From Alphaproteobacteria bacterium (GTDB lineage Bacteria; Pseudomonadota; Alphaproteobacteria; Rhizobiales; Beijerinckiaceae): a DNA stretch of 35,399 nt. The stretch spans positions 1-35,399 of the forward strand of contig VGDY01000018.1 in the NCBI GenBank assembly GCA_016869555.1, in the 5' to 3' direction. Each line of letters opens with the position of its first letter. Position 1 is the stretch's first letter. Both the position numbers and the translations under genes were made by a program. The notes under the pieces were generated by a model. The model was given only the letters and a program-made list of their open reading frames with translations, did not search any database and had not been told where the DNA came from. Below, in pieces: positions 16,922-25,413 of the stretch.

Positions 16922-17022
16922 TGTCATTCCCGGCAGGCCGAAGGCCCGACCGGGAATCCAGAACTTAAGACAGTGGATTTTGCTCTGGATCCCCGATCGC
17001 GCTACGCGCGTCGGGGATGACA
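16922..17022. repeat. Interspersed palindromic element (TGTCAT...ATGACA)
   Basis: A 101-bp non-coding unit bounded by TGTCAT (16922-16927) and ATGACA (17017-17022). It contains two hairpins: TTCCCGG/CCGGGAA (16927-16933 with 16950-16956, with an inner GGCC-GAA-GGCC) and ATCCCCGA/TCGGGGAT (16989-16996 with 17011-17018). Units reading TGTCATTCCCGG...GGGATGACA are scattered between genes in many alphaproteobacteria. Here it fills the gap between the convergent lpdA and phaC and may help end transcription. Confidence 0.75.
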
Positions 17023-17068
17023 AGCGGAGGCAAATTGCTAGGACGTGCGAGCGTCCGGCCTTAGCCCG

Positions 17069-18952
17069 TCAGCTCTGCAGCACATAGGTTCCCGGCGCGT
17101 CGCAGAGCGCCTGGCCGATCGCAGGCGGCGTAACCGGCGGGCCGGAACGCGCGGCGAGCCAGGCGGTCCATTCCGGCCACCATGAGCCTTCCCTAACCGT
17201 CGCGGTCTTCGCCCACTCTTCGGGGTCGGCGTAATGTTCGTCGTCGACGCGCGTCGTGAAGCGATAGCCGCCGCGCTTCTTTTCAGGCTCGGAAACGATG
17301 CCGGCGTTATGTCCGCCGCTGGTCAGCAGGAAGGTGATTTCGACGTCGGCGAGCAGGTGAATCTTGTAAACCGAGCGCCAGGGGGCGACATGGTCGCGCT
17401 CCGTGCCCACCGCGAAAATCGGCGCGCTGATATCATTGAGCGCGACGGCGCCGCCGTTGGCGCGAAGCCGGCCCTCGGCGAGATCATTGTTGAGGAAGAG
17501 CAGCCGAAGATATCCAGAGTGCATCTTGTAGGGCATTCGCGTCGTATCGGCGTTCCAGGCCATCATGTCGGTCATCGGCTCGCGCTCGCCCATGAGATAG
17601 GATTTGAGCGCATAGGACCAGACAAGATCGTTGGAGCGCAGCAGCTGGAACGCCCCTGCCATCTCCTTGGAATCTAGATAGCCGTGTTCCCACATCAAAT
17701 CTTCGAGGAAAGCGAGCTGGCTCTCATTGACGAAGAGCGTCAGTTCTCCCGCTTCGGTGAAATCAGTTTGCGCGGCGAGCAGCGTCAAGCTCTTGAGACG
17801 GTCGTCATTGTCTCGCGCCATTGCGGCCGCTGCGATTGCGAGCAACGTCCCGCCCAGGCAATAGCCGGCCGCGTGAATTTTTTGGTCAGGCATCAGACTG
17901 GATATCACGTCGAGCGCGGCCATGATGCCCAGCCTGCGATAGGCCTCCATAGTGAGATCGCGGTCTTCGGCGCTTGGATTGCGCCAGGAAATCATAAACA
18001 CCGTGAAGCCCTGCCCGGTCAGAAACCGCACAAGTGAATTATGCGGCGAGAGATCGAGAATGTAGTATTTCATGATCCAGGCCGGCGTAATCAGCACCGG
18101 CTCGGGCCGCACCTTTTCCGTCGTCGGCGCATATTGGATGAGCTCAATCAGCCGGTTGCGATAGATCACCTTCCCGGGCGTGATCGCGACGTTTTGACCA
18201 GGTGTGAAGGCTTCGGCGCCGACCGGCCGCTTGCCGCCGGCCCGCCGCTCCATGTCTTCGAGAAAATTCTGCAGGCCGTAGACGAGATTGACGCCGCCGG
18301 TCTCGAAGGTTCGTTGCAGCGCCTCGGGATTGGTCGCCAAGAAATTCGAGGGCGAGAACATGTCGAGCATTTGCCGCGAGGCGAATTCGACGACATTTTC
18401 ATGCTGCTTGGTGACGCCGCCGATGCCCGTCGTGGCGTTGTGCCACCATTGCTGATTGAGCAGAAAGCCTTGGTAGAGCAGGGCGTAGGGCCAGCGCCGC
18501 CACGCTTCGGCGGAAAATCTCTTATCTTGCGGCAGCGGCTCGATGCAGGCCGCCGTGTTCGGCTGCAACGCGCAGCGCCAGGCGTAGCTGGCGAAGCGCC
18601 AGCTCTTGCGCGCCGCCTTTTCGGCAAGCTGCATTTGCTTTCCCGGCGACGAGGCGAGATGCGCCGCCCAGTCCCAATAGGCGCCCGCCATGGCGGCAGG
18701 CGAAAGGCCTCCGGTCAGATGGGCGACGCTCGCATGAAGCGAGCGGTCGATGACGTCGCCGAGCGCCGCGTAACCGTATGAATCTCTGTCGGTCGCGCGT
18801 TCCGCTGCCAGAAAAGCATTGGGCCAGGCCTCGACGAAGGATTTCGACGCGAGCTGCGGAAAGCCGTGAACCAGGTTGGGTTGGACGGGGATGGCGGATG
18901 TCTGCCCTGCGGGCGCCTGATCGGGCGGCGCGATATTCGCGATGGTCGTCAT
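17069..18952 (-). CDS. phaC: Class I poly(3-hydroxyalkanoate) synthase
   Basis: A 627-aa enzyme that polymerises (R)-3-hydroxyacyl-CoA into storage polyester at the granule surface. The PhaC N-terminal domain (about residues 80-250) is followed by an alpha/beta-hydrolase core. The modified lipase box is GYCLGG with nucleophile C365; the triad is completed by D520 in GTERDHVAPW and H548 in SGGHNAG. The PhaC motif WWHNAT and the WxxPW-like segment (VAPWRSVYKIH) are visible. ATG 18952 is taken as start, with AAGGA five bases ahead; a GTG one codon earlier is possible. phaA, phaB and phasin genes are not adjacent. It is divergent from the peroxiredoxin gene. Confidence 0.95.
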   Translation of the reverse strand: MTTIANIAPPDQAPAGQTSAIPVQPNLVHGFPQLASKSFVEAWPNAFLAAERATDRDSYGYAALGDVIDRSLHASVAHLTGGLSPAAMAGAYWDWAAHLASSPGKQMQLAEKAARKSWRFASYAWRCALQPNTAACIEPLPQDKRFSAEAWRRWPYALLYQGFLLNQQWWHNATTGIGGVTKQHENVVEFASRQMLDMFSPSNFLATNPEALQRTFETGGVNLVYGLQNFLEDMERRAGGKRPVGAEAFTPGQNVAITPGKVIYRNRLIELIQYAPTTEKVRPEPVLITPAWIMKYYILDLSPHNSLVRFLTGQGFTVFMISWRNPSAEDRDLTMEAYRRLGIMAALDVISSLMPDQKIHAAGYCLGGTLLAIAAAAMARDNDDRLKSLTLLAAQTDFTEAGELTLFVNESQLAFLEDLMWEHGYLDSKEMAGAFQLLRSNDLVWSYALKSYLMGEREPMTDMMAWNADTTRMPYKMHSGYLRLLFLNNDLAEGRLRANGGAVALNDISAPIFAVGTERDHVAPWRSVYKIHLLADVEITFLLTSGGHNAGIVSEPEKKRGGYRFTTRVDDEHYADPEEWAKTATVREGSWWPEWTAWLAARSGPPVTPPAIGQALCDAPGTYVLQS

Positions 18953-19099
18953 CACCTTCCTTTAGGGTGAGGCGTTCGGCGTCTGAGATTCTATTTTAGA
19001 TGATGCTGCGCCGCAACATGGGCAATAGGCCGGACTTGGCGGGGCGGCGAGCGCTACCATCTCCCCGTGAAGAAATATCGACCGCTCAGGGAGACCGTC

Positions 19100-19642
19100 A
19101 TGAGAGCTATAACCGCCGCCATGCTGACGCTCGTTTCCACTGCCGCGCTCGCCGCTCTCAAGCCTGGAGACTCCGCGCCGGACTTCACTCTGCAAGCGGC
19201 GCAGGGCGGCAAGGATTTTTCTTTCTCGCTGCGGCAGGCGCTCGAGAAGGGTCCGGTCGTTCTCTACTTTTATCCAAAGTCGTTCACCAGCGTCTGCACC
19301 GTCGAGGCGCATGAATTCGCCGAGGCCATGGATGAATTCGCCGCGATGGGCGCGAGCGTCATCGGCGTGTCGAGCGACAAGATCGCAACCCAGCGCGAAT
19401 TCTCATCGAAGGAGTGTCGGGATAAATTCCCGGTCGGCGCCGATCCCGACTTGCAGGTCGTCAACGCCTATGACGCGGCCTTCAAGGTCCCGGTCGCCGG
19501 CGCGATGTTCGCCAACCGCATCTCCTATGTCATCGCGCCCGACGGAAAGATTCTCTCGGTCGTCGAGGATTCCGGCGCGACGGCGCACATCCAGAATGCG
19601 CTCGCCGTCGTGAAGCGCTGGCGCGAGGCGCAGGGGAAGTGA
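19100..19642 (+). CDS. Exported peroxiredoxin (AhpC/TSA family)
   Basis: A 180-aa thiol peroxidase that should act in the periplasm: MRAITAAMLTLVSTAALAAL is a signal peptide. The peroxiredoxin fold has APDFTL, YFYPKSFTSVCTVEAHEF with peroxidatic C66, VIGVSSDK, and a second cysteine C106 in SSKECRDKFP. Because C106 is 40 residues away rather than the +5 spacing of typical BCP, the resolving mechanism may differ. ATG 19100 is chosen because GGGAG lies 7 bases ahead and it starts the signal peptide; the frame is open to 19067. Substrate is presumably H2O2 or organic peroxides. Confidence 0.88.
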   Translation: MRAITAAMLTLVSTAALAALKPGDSAPDFTLQAAQGGKDFSFSLRQALEKGPVVLYFYPKSFTSVCTVEAHEFAEAMDEFAAMGASVIGVSSDKIATQREFSSKECRDKFPVGADPDLQVVNAYDAAFKVPVAGAMFANRISYVIAPDGKILSVVEDSGATAHIQNALAVVKRWREAQGK

Positions 19643-19657
19643 GACCTCGTCCAGTAA

Positions 19658-20017
19658 TCAACGGCGGCGAATCAGCCAGCGCAACAGAACGACCTGCGCG
19701 AGCAGCGCGGCGAAATGCGTGTTCCAATTGACGAAGATCGCGCAAGGTTCGTTCTCGTCGCCGCAGCCGAAGCTTGTTTCGAGCGCGGGATCGAGCAGCC
19801 ATCCGATTGGCGCGCCGAGCGGAAAGGAGAGCGCCCGCATCGCCTCGCGCGCGAATCGCCCGGTGGCGCGCAAGCGTTCCGAGAGATCGTAATCGTCGTA
19901 AGCGGTGACATAGATCGCCAGGACGGCGATCGAGAGCGCGACAGTCGCGATCGCATAGGCCAGCCATGCGACGCGCAGCAACCGGTCTCGCCCGTCTTGC
20001 GGCGGGCCGCCGCTCAC
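19658..20017 (-). CDS. Hypothetical membrane protein coupled to irr
   Basis: I do not recognise this 119-aa protein. It has a hydrophobic helix at about residues 14-40 (LLRVAWLAYAIATVALSIAVLAIY) and another near the C-terminus (HFAALLAQVVLLRWLI). The segment between carries two cysteines (FGCGDENEPCAIF) and is predicted to sit outside the cytoplasm. It starts with GTG, whose last two bases overlap the irr stop (GTGA), so it is likely translated from the irr message. This suggests an iron- or heme-related role, but that is only from position. Confidence 0.65.
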   Translation of the reverse strand: MSGGPPQDGRDRLLRVAWLAYAIATVALSIAVLAIYVTAYDDYDLSERLRATGRFAREAMRALSFPLGAPIGWLLDPALETSFGCGDENEPCAIFVNWNTHFAALLAQVVLLRWLIRRR

Positions 20018-20496
20018 CCCTTCTTCGGGCGAATGCGGATAATCACGTCGCAGCCGACGATTTCCATCCCCTCGGGCGGCGCCGGCAGTCGCGCGAATTC
20101 GACCGAGCCGTCGGCGGCGTCGAACATCCGGCCCGACCCTTCATCCATGAAATGATGGTGCGGCGAGATGCGCGTGTGGAAGTAGGTGCGCGGCCCCTGC
20201 ACGGCGATTTCGCGCAACAATCCCGCTTCCGCGAATTGGTTGAGCGTGTTGTAGACCGTGGAGAGCGACATGGTCAGACCGGCTTCGCGCGCCTCGGCGT
20301 GCAAGGCTTCGGCGCTCACATGGCGGTCGCCGTTGCCGAACAGCAGCCGGCTCAGGGAGAGGCGCTGAACGGTTGGGCGCAGACCGGCGGCGCGCAGCCG
20401 CGTCTTGAGGTCCGAGACCTTGGTCGCGCTTTCGGGGGATTGATCGCGCAGTTTGATCGAGCGGCCAAAACTTGTAGTCGAAGGTTGATGAGTCAT
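20014..20496 (-). CDS. irr: Irr-type Fur family iron response regulator
   Basis: A 160-aa Fur-superfamily transcription factor. The winged-helix half contains LRAAGLRPTVQRLSLSRLLFG, HVSAEALHAEAREAG and SLSTVYNTLNQFAEAGLLREI. The dimerisation half carries the HHH motif (residues 113-115, SPHHHFM) that binds heme in Irr, and lacks the structural cysteine pairs of Fur. The N-terminal heme regulatory motif GCPWHD of Bradyrhizobium Irr is absent, as in Rhizobium Irr. Irr accumulates under iron limitation and controls heme synthesis and iron uptake or storage genes by binding ICE boxes. Only a weak Shine-Dalgarno (GAAG) precedes the ATG. The next gene overlaps by GTGA. Confidence 0.92.
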   Translation of the reverse strand: MTHQPSTTSFGRSIKLRDQSPESATKVSDLKTRLRAAGLRPTVQRLSLSRLLFGNGDRHVSAEALHAEAREAGLTMSLSTVYNTLNQFAEAGLLREIAVQGPRTYFHTRISPHHHFMDEGSGRMFDAADGSVEFARLPAPPEGMEIVGCDVIIRIRPKKG

Positions 20497-20631
20497 TCTT
20501 CGTGACAGGCGAGCATCACTCGCTCCCTATTCCTACATTAAGCTTTTTTTAGTAGAGGGCAGCGCCCGTCCCCTGTCAAACGAAATGGCGGAAGGTGTAA
20601 TATTTCCAAAGAAGCAGCAAAGGACCGGCTA

Positions 20632-21852
20632 ATGACGCGGCGCCTTGAGCCAATACTCTGTGCAAGCATCGATCGACGCCGATTGCTCGGCGCATCGGTT
20701 CGTGCGGTCGCCGCTCTCTGGCTTGCCGGAGGTCACGCCAGGGCCGACACGTTCGAGGCGTTTTTGCAGGGCCTGTGGCCGCAGGCGCAGGCGGCAGGCG
20801 TCTCGCGCGAAACTTTCGACGCGGCGATCGCCGGACTTGCGCCTGACCCGTCGATTTCGACGAAGCCGCGCGCGCAGGCCGAATTCATTGTCTCGATTCC
20901 CGCCTATCTCGCCGGGGCTGTGACGAATGGCCGCGTCTCGCGCGGCCGCGCCGTCGCCGCGGAGCTCGCCGGTCCCTTGGGTCGAGCCCAGGCCCGCCAC
21001 GGCGTTCCAAGCGAAGTCGTCGTCGCCATTCTGGGCGTCGAAAGCAATTTCGGAACGGCGGCGGGCGGCGCCGACGCGCTGCGCGTCCTGGCGACTCTCG
21101 CCTGGCAGGGCCATCGCGCGGAAACCTTCATCGACGAATTCGTCGCGGCGCTGGTCATGCTCCAAAAGGGCTATGCGACGCGCGCGCAACTGCGCGGCTC
21201 CTGGGCCGGCGCGATGGGCCAGCCGCAATTCATGCCCTCCGCCTATCTCAAATTCGCGGAAAGCGATGAAGGCGGCGGCGCGCCGGACATCTGGCGCTCG
21301 CGCGCCGACTCTGTCTCGTCCATCGCCAATTTCCTGGCTAAATCCGGCTGGGTCGCTGGACTGCCCGCTGTCATCGAAGTTCGGCTGCCGGACGGTTTCG
21401 ACTATGGCGCCTTCGATCTCGACTTCGCCCGCTGGCGGGCGCTCGGCGTCACGCGCGCCGACGGCGGCGCGCTGCCGGCGAACGGCGCGGCGAGCCTCTA
21501 TCTGCCGACCGGCGCGGGCGGCCCCGCCTTTCTGATTACCGACAATTTCGAAGTCATCCGCCAATACAATACGTCCGACGCCTATGCGATGTCGGTCGCG
21601 CTGCTCGCCGACCGCATCGCCGGGCGCGACATTCCGCTTACGCCCTGGCCGAAGGTCGCGCCGCTGCCGACCGCCGACGTCAAGGCGATGCAGCAGCTCC
21701 TGAGCGCGCGCGGACTCTATCAGGGAACCTTCGACGGCAAGCTCGGCCGCGCGAGCCGCAACGCCGTCCACGCCTTTCAATTGAGCGCGGGCATCCAACC
21801 CGCGGACGGCTTTGCGACGAAGGAGGTTCTGGCCCGGCTGCGCGGGCGCTGA
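20632..21852 (+). CDS. Lytic murein transglycosylase (MltB/SLT_2 family) with peptidoglycan-binding domain
   Basis: A 406-aa periplasmic enzyme that cleaves peptidoglycan glycan strands to 1,6-anhydro ends. The N-terminus (SIDRRRLLGASVRAVAALWLAGG) is an export signal with an RR motif resembling a twin-arginine signal. The SLT_2 catalytic domain carries the catalytic glutamate E137 in GVESNFG and the family motif GSWAGAMGQPQFMPSAYLKFA. A C-terminal PG_binding_1 domain (about residues 345-405: MQQLLSARGLYQGTFDGKLG ... AVHAFQ) anchors it to the wall. It is divergent from irr. No lipobox cysteine is present, so it is probably soluble rather than a lipoprotein. Confidence 0.93.
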   Translation: MTRRLEPILCASIDRRRLLGASVRAVAALWLAGGHARADTFEAFLQGLWPQAQAAGVSRETFDAAIAGLAPDPSISTKPRAQAEFIVSIPAYLAGAVTNGRVSRGRAVAAELAGPLGRAQARHGVPSEVVVAILGVESNFGTAAGGADALRVLATLAWQGHRAETFIDEFVAALVMLQKGYATRAQLRGSWAGAMGQPQFMPSAYLKFAESDEGGGAPDIWRSRADSVSSIANFLAKSGWVAGLPAVIEVRLPDGFDYGAFDLDFARWRALGVTRADGGALPANGAASLYLPTGAGGPAFLITDNFEVIRQYNTSDAYAMSVALLADRIAGRDIPLTPWPKVAPLPTADVKAMQQLLSARGLYQGTFDGKLGRASRNAVHAFQLSAGIQPADGFATKEVLARLRGR

Positions 21853-21864
21853 AACCGCTCCGGT

Positions 21865-22647
21865 TCAGATATCGAGATCGCGGTAGACGGACACTTCCCT
21901 TTCGCGCGCGGTCCGCGCCGCGTCGCCGGCGCGAATCCCGCGCCACACGTCGAAAGCCATCACCAGCGTCGTGAACAGCCCGGATATTTTTCCGATGATG
22001 AAGCTGAAGGGAAAGATCAGGCGATCCGGCGGAATGATGAATTGCCCGCCAAGAAAGATGAGGGCGGCGTTGATGAAATAGGCCGGCCGAAACAGCGATT
22101 TTTCCTCCCACGCGCTTTGCGCATAGCTGCGCGAGTTCTTCTTCACCGCGCGGTTATAGGCGGGATTTGAAAACAGGCCTCCGAACCGCCGTTTCGGGGG
22201 AAGCGCATTGGGTCCGGCGAGCAGCGCGCGATAGCTCTGACGCACCGAGGCATGCGCGAGCAGAGCGAGCAGGACATTGGCGAGCGTGAAGGCGAATTTG
22301 AGCTGGATAAAGGAGAAGGAGAGCTGCGCGGCGAGGTCGACGAAGAAGAGATGGGTAAATGCGTTAAGCGCGAAAGCCGAGCGATGATAGCTCGCGCGGT
22401 TGATGTCCTGCGTCTTCTCGTCGATGAAGGCCGCGCCGGCCTTGGTTTCGGCGCGTTCTTTGAGCACCAGACGGTCGTAGTCGTCGGTCTTGAACCGCCT
22501 TGCGATTTCTTCGATCGTCTCGCTTGGCGCGCCGCGCTTGACCTTGAAGGTCGCCTTGCTGAGGAAGGCGGAAATCCGCGTGAAGAAGCCGCGCGCCATG
22601 GCGTAATGCGCTGTGACCGAAGTGAGAAAATCTGGCTCTCCCGCCAT
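21865..22647 (-). CDS. Hypothetical membrane protein, 260 aa
   Basis: I do not recognise a named family. A hydrophilic N-terminal third with many charged residues (about residues 30-85) is followed by hydrophobic segments around SAFALNAFTHLFFVDLAAQL, FAFTLANVLLALLAHA, YFINAALIFLGGQFIIP and FPFSFIIGKISGLFTTLVMAF, so three or four helices are likely. ATG 22647 (MAGEPDFL) has AGGTG six bases ahead; a GTG three codons upstream is the alternative. It converges on the transglycosylase gene, with a small bulged hairpin (CTGAA-CCG/CGG-TTCAG, 21849-21868) spanning the two ends. Confidence 0.65.
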   Translation of the reverse strand: MAGEPDFLTSVTAHYAMARGFFTRISAFLSKATFKVKRGAPSETIEEIARRFKTDDYDRLVLKERAETKAGAAFIDEKTQDINRASYHRSAFALNAFTHLFFVDLAAQLSFSFIQLKFAFTLANVLLALLAHASVRQSYRALLAGPNALPPKRRFGGLFSNPAYNRAVKKNSRSYAQSAWEEKSLFRPAYFINAALIFLGGQFIIPPDRLIFPFSFIIGKISGLFTTLVMAFDVWRGIRAGDAARTAREREVSVYRDLDI

Positions 22648-22815
22648 TGCGCGCACCTAAGCTGAATCGCTCGTCGCCATATTTATAGCCGCATCGCGCG
22701 CCGGCGCCGACCCTCGCCGAAGGTTGATCCGGTTCGGTCTCTTGCCCTATTTATGCTTTCTCCGATCCTCGCGCCTCCGCGTCCAGGAGTCGCCCACCCC
22801 TTGAGATGTCCCGCC

Positions 22816-24657
22816 ATGTTCAGCGCTCCTTCGCCGCCTTGCTCGATCGCCGAAGCCGCCGGGCCCGCCCGGAGGGCGGAAGCGTTGCCGGAATGGAATC
22901 TCGCCGATCTTTATCCGGCGATCGATTCGCCGCAGGTCGCGGCCGATCTCGCCAAAGCCGCGCAGCAGGTTGCGCAATTTGGCAAGGATTACCGCGGCCG
23001 GCTGAAATCGATTGCGGAAGGCGCCAACGCCAGCGCCGAGCTCGGCGCGGCGGTTGAGCGGTATGAGGCGCTGCAGGACTTGCTTGGTCGGCTGATGTCC
23101 TTCGCCGGCCTTCTCTATAGCGGCGATACGACCGATCCTGTACGCGCCAAATTTTACGGCGACGTGCAGGAGAAAGTCACCAACGCCTCGGCGCAGCTTC
23201 TCTTCTTTCAACTCGAGCTCAATCGGCTGGACGACGCGACGCTGATGGCGCCGGCGAGCGAAGCGCCGCTGTCGCGCTGGAAACCCTGGTTGGAAGACAT
23301 CCGCAAGGAAAAGCCTCACGAACTCGAGGACAAGCTGGAAGAGCTTTTCCACGAAAAATATATTTCAGGCGCCGCCGCCTGGAATCGTCTCTTCGACGAA
23401 ACCATCGCCGCTCTGCGCTTCAAGATCGCCGGCGAGGAACTCGCGATCGAGCCGGCGCTCAATCTCATGCAGGACCAGCGCGAAGATACCCGGCGCGAAG
23501 CCGCCCAGGCGATCGGCGCGACGCTGAAAAACAATCTGCGCACCTTCTCGCTGATCACCAACACTCTGGCGAAGGACAAGGAAATCTCCGATCGCTGGCG
23601 CGGCTTCGAGGACGTAGCCGACTCGCGTCATCTCTCCAATCGCGTCGAACGAGAGGTCGTCGAAGCGCTCGCCCAGGCGGTGGAAAATGCGCATCCGCGC
23701 TTGTCGCATCGCTATTACAGGCTCAAGGCGAAATGGTTCGGCAAGGACGCGCTCGACTATTGGGACCGCGGCGCGCCGCTGCCGGCGACGCCGGCCAAGC
23801 GCTATTCCTGGCCCGAGGCGCGCGAAATCGTGCTTGACGCCTACAATGGTTTTGCGCCGCGCATGGCGGAGATCGCCGGCCGCTTTTTCGAGAGAAGCTG
23901 GATCGACGCGCCGGTGCGCCCCGGCAAGGCGCCGGGCGCCTTCGCGCATCCGACCGTTCCGTCCGCCCATCCCTATGTGCTGCTGAATTTTCAAGGCAAG
24001 ACCCGCGACGTGATGACGCTCGCGCATGAACTCGGCCATGGCGTGCATCAGGTGCTTGCGGCGCGACAGGGCGCCTTGATGGCGCCGACGCCGCTCACCC
24101 TCGCCGAGACGGCGTCGGTCTTCGGCGAAATGCTGACCTTCCGCGCCCTTATCGCGCAGGCGTCGGACAAGGCGCAGAAGCGCGCGCTGCTCGCCTCGAA
24201 AGTCGAGGACATGCTCAACACCGTCGTGCGGCAGATGGCGTTCTATGCCTTCGAGCGGAAGGTGCATAACGAACGGCGCGAGGGCGAACTGACCGCCGAC
24301 CAGATTTGCGAATTATGGATGAGCGTCCAGGGCGAAAGCCTCGGCCCTTCGATCCGGCTGGGGCCCGGCTATGAAACCTTCTGGGCCTATATTCCGCATT
24401 TCATTCATTCGCCGTTCTATGTCTACGCCTACGCCTTCGGCGATTGCCTGGTGAATTCGCTCTATGGCGTCTACCAGAAGGCGCATGAAGGGTTCGCCGA
24501 GCGCTATTTCGCGCTGCTCGAAGCCGGCGGCGCCAAGCCCTACGCGGAATTGCTCAAGCCATTCGGACTCGACGCCCGCGACCCGGCGTTCTGGAGTATC
24601 GGGCTTGAAATGATTGAGGGCCTGATCGCTGAGTTGGAGGCGATGGAGGACGCCTAG
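22816..24657 (+). CDS. pepF: M3 family oligoendopeptidase (PepF type)
   Basis: A 613-aa zinc metallopeptidase that degrades short peptides in the cytoplasm. The PepF N-terminal helical domain (residues 30-210) is followed by the M3 catalytic domain. The zinc motif is HELGH at 404-408, with the downstream glutamate in LAETASVFGEML, and substrate-binding tyrosines and histidine in IPHFIHSPFYVYAYAFGDCLV. The frame is open from 22753, but ATG 22816 (MFSAPSPPCS) fits better; even so, the first 25 residues are not conserved-looking. No signal peptide is evident. The length agrees with the family (about 600 aa). Confidence 0.93.
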   Translation: MFSAPSPPCSIAEAAGPARRAEALPEWNLADLYPAIDSPQVAADLAKAAQQVAQFGKDYRGRLKSIAEGANASAELGAAVERYEALQDLLGRLMSFAGLLYSGDTTDPVRAKFYGDVQEKVTNASAQLLFFQLELNRLDDATLMAPASEAPLSRWKPWLEDIRKEKPHELEDKLEELFHEKYISGAAAWNRLFDETIAALRFKIAGEELAIEPALNLMQDQREDTRREAAQAIGATLKNNLRTFSLITNTLAKDKEISDRWRGFEDVADSRHLSNRVEREVVEALAQAVENAHPRLSHRYYRLKAKWFGKDALDYWDRGAPLPATPAKRYSWPEAREIVLDAYNGFAPRMAEIAGRFFERSWIDAPVRPGKAPGAFAHPTVPSAHPYVLLNFQGKTRDVMTLAHELGHGVHQVLAARQGALMAPTPLTLAETASVFGEMLTFRALIAQASDKAQKRALLASKVEDMLNTVVRQMAFYAFERKVHNERREGELTADQICELWMSVQGESLGPSIRLGPGYETFWAYIPHFIHSPFYVYAYAFGDCLVNSLYGVYQKAHEGFAERYFALLEAGGAKPYAELLKPFGLDARDPAFWSIGLEMIEGLIAELEAMEDA

Positions 24658-24758
24658 ATCGCATTCACGAATCTTCGATTCATGAATGCGATCTGGTTTC
24701 TTGAATTGACGCATTTTCTACGCCGAACCGGCATCCACTTCGGCGGAAAATGCTCTAA
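24656..24758. repeat. Compound palindromic intergenic element downstream of pepF
   Basis: Two hairpins in tandem. The first is a 17-bp stem with one mismatch (24656-24672 with 24678-24694) and a CTTCG loop; it overlaps the pepF stop codon. The second is GCATTTTC-TA-CGCCGAA (24711-24727) pairing with TTCGGCG-GAAAATGC (24739-24753) around the 11-base loop CCGGCATCCAC, followed by TCTAA. The second shares its loop pattern CCGG-N3-CCAC and the flanking GCTCTAA with the element at 31804-31862. This is the type of palindrome widespread between genes of Rhizobiales. Confidence 0.65.
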
Positions 24759-24788
24759 TCGGCGCGATACGACACGCGCGCCAAACTA

Positions 24789-24813
24789 AAACGCCGGCGT
24801 TGAGCCGGCGTTT
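24789..24813. terminator. Bidirectional terminator after the 123-aa exported protein gene
   Basis: A perfect 10-bp stem, AAACGCCGGC (24789-24798) with GCCGGCGTTT (24804-24813), and a 5-base loop. Read leftward it continues TTTTAGTTT, which suits the gene ending at 24841. Read rightward it continues TTTGTTGTT. Confidence 0.8.
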
Positions 24814-24840
24814 GTTGTTGGAAGAAGCTGTGTCAGGCGC

Positions 24841-25212
24841 TTAATTCTGGCCGCCTCTGATCACGATTATTTCGCCGTCGCAGGCGGCTTCGCCGTTATA
24901 TACGTTGTGGGCGCCCTCGACGGGCTTGCCGGTCCATACGCAATTTTTCTTGGAATCGCTGCGGTCCACGAGTTTGACCTTGTAAACGCCGCCCGCGAAT
25001 TCGCCGTCGAGCTTGTAGGTCAGCACCGTGCCGTTATCGAGTTGCAATTCGCCCTTGCCGGAAACCTTGTCGCCTTCCGTCGCGACGCTCCACGTGCCCT
25101 GCGCGCGTTTGATGCCAGCCTTGTTCGCTTCGGTCACATTCCACTGCCCCGCATAGGCCGATGCGCTAAAGGCGACGGCGGCAAGGGCCGTCGTCAAAGC
25201 AAGCTTGATCAT
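24841..25212 (-). CDS. Small exported protein of unknown function
   Basis: A 123-aa protein with a clear signal peptide (MIKLALTTALAAVAFSASAYA, cleavage after AYA). A roughly 100-residue mature domain of beta-rich appearance follows (GKGELQLDNGTVLTYKLDGE, GGVYKVKLVDRSDSKKNCVW), with two cysteines that could form one disulfide. I do not recognise a named family; the pattern suggests a small beta-barrel or lipocalin-like fold, a weak impression. ATG 25212 has GGGAG about 10 bases ahead; the frame is open much further upstream but without a signal-like start. It has its own terminator. Confidence 0.72.
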   Translation of the reverse strand: MIKLALTTALAAVAFSASAYAGQWNVTEANKAGIKRAQGTWSVATEGDKVSGKGELQLDNGTVLTYKLDGEFAGGVYKVKLVDRSDSKKNCVWTGKPVEGAHNVYNGEAACDGEIIVIRGGQN

Positions 25213-25413
25213 TTTTCGTGCTCCCATAGAGTGTTGTGATGAGCAGCATATCGGCCGCAGCGCCAACTGGGGCTTGTGAAATGCGGCTATCAAGCCTTTT
25301 TGCGTCCGGGCGCTTTGGCGCGCGAACGACGGCGGAACAAAGCGTGATATCGTGCAAGATGTCAATTAATTTCGCCCTGACGAACGTTAAGCGCTCGATG
25401 TAAGGGACGTCGA

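Noticed and set aside
16866-17087. 73-codon frame across the lpdA end and intergenic element
   Set aside because: It translates the palindromic repeat; not a gene.
20629-21798. 389-codon leftward frame opposite the lytic transglycosylase gene
   Set aside because: Shadow frame with extreme Arg/Ala content; the plus-strand gene is unambiguous.
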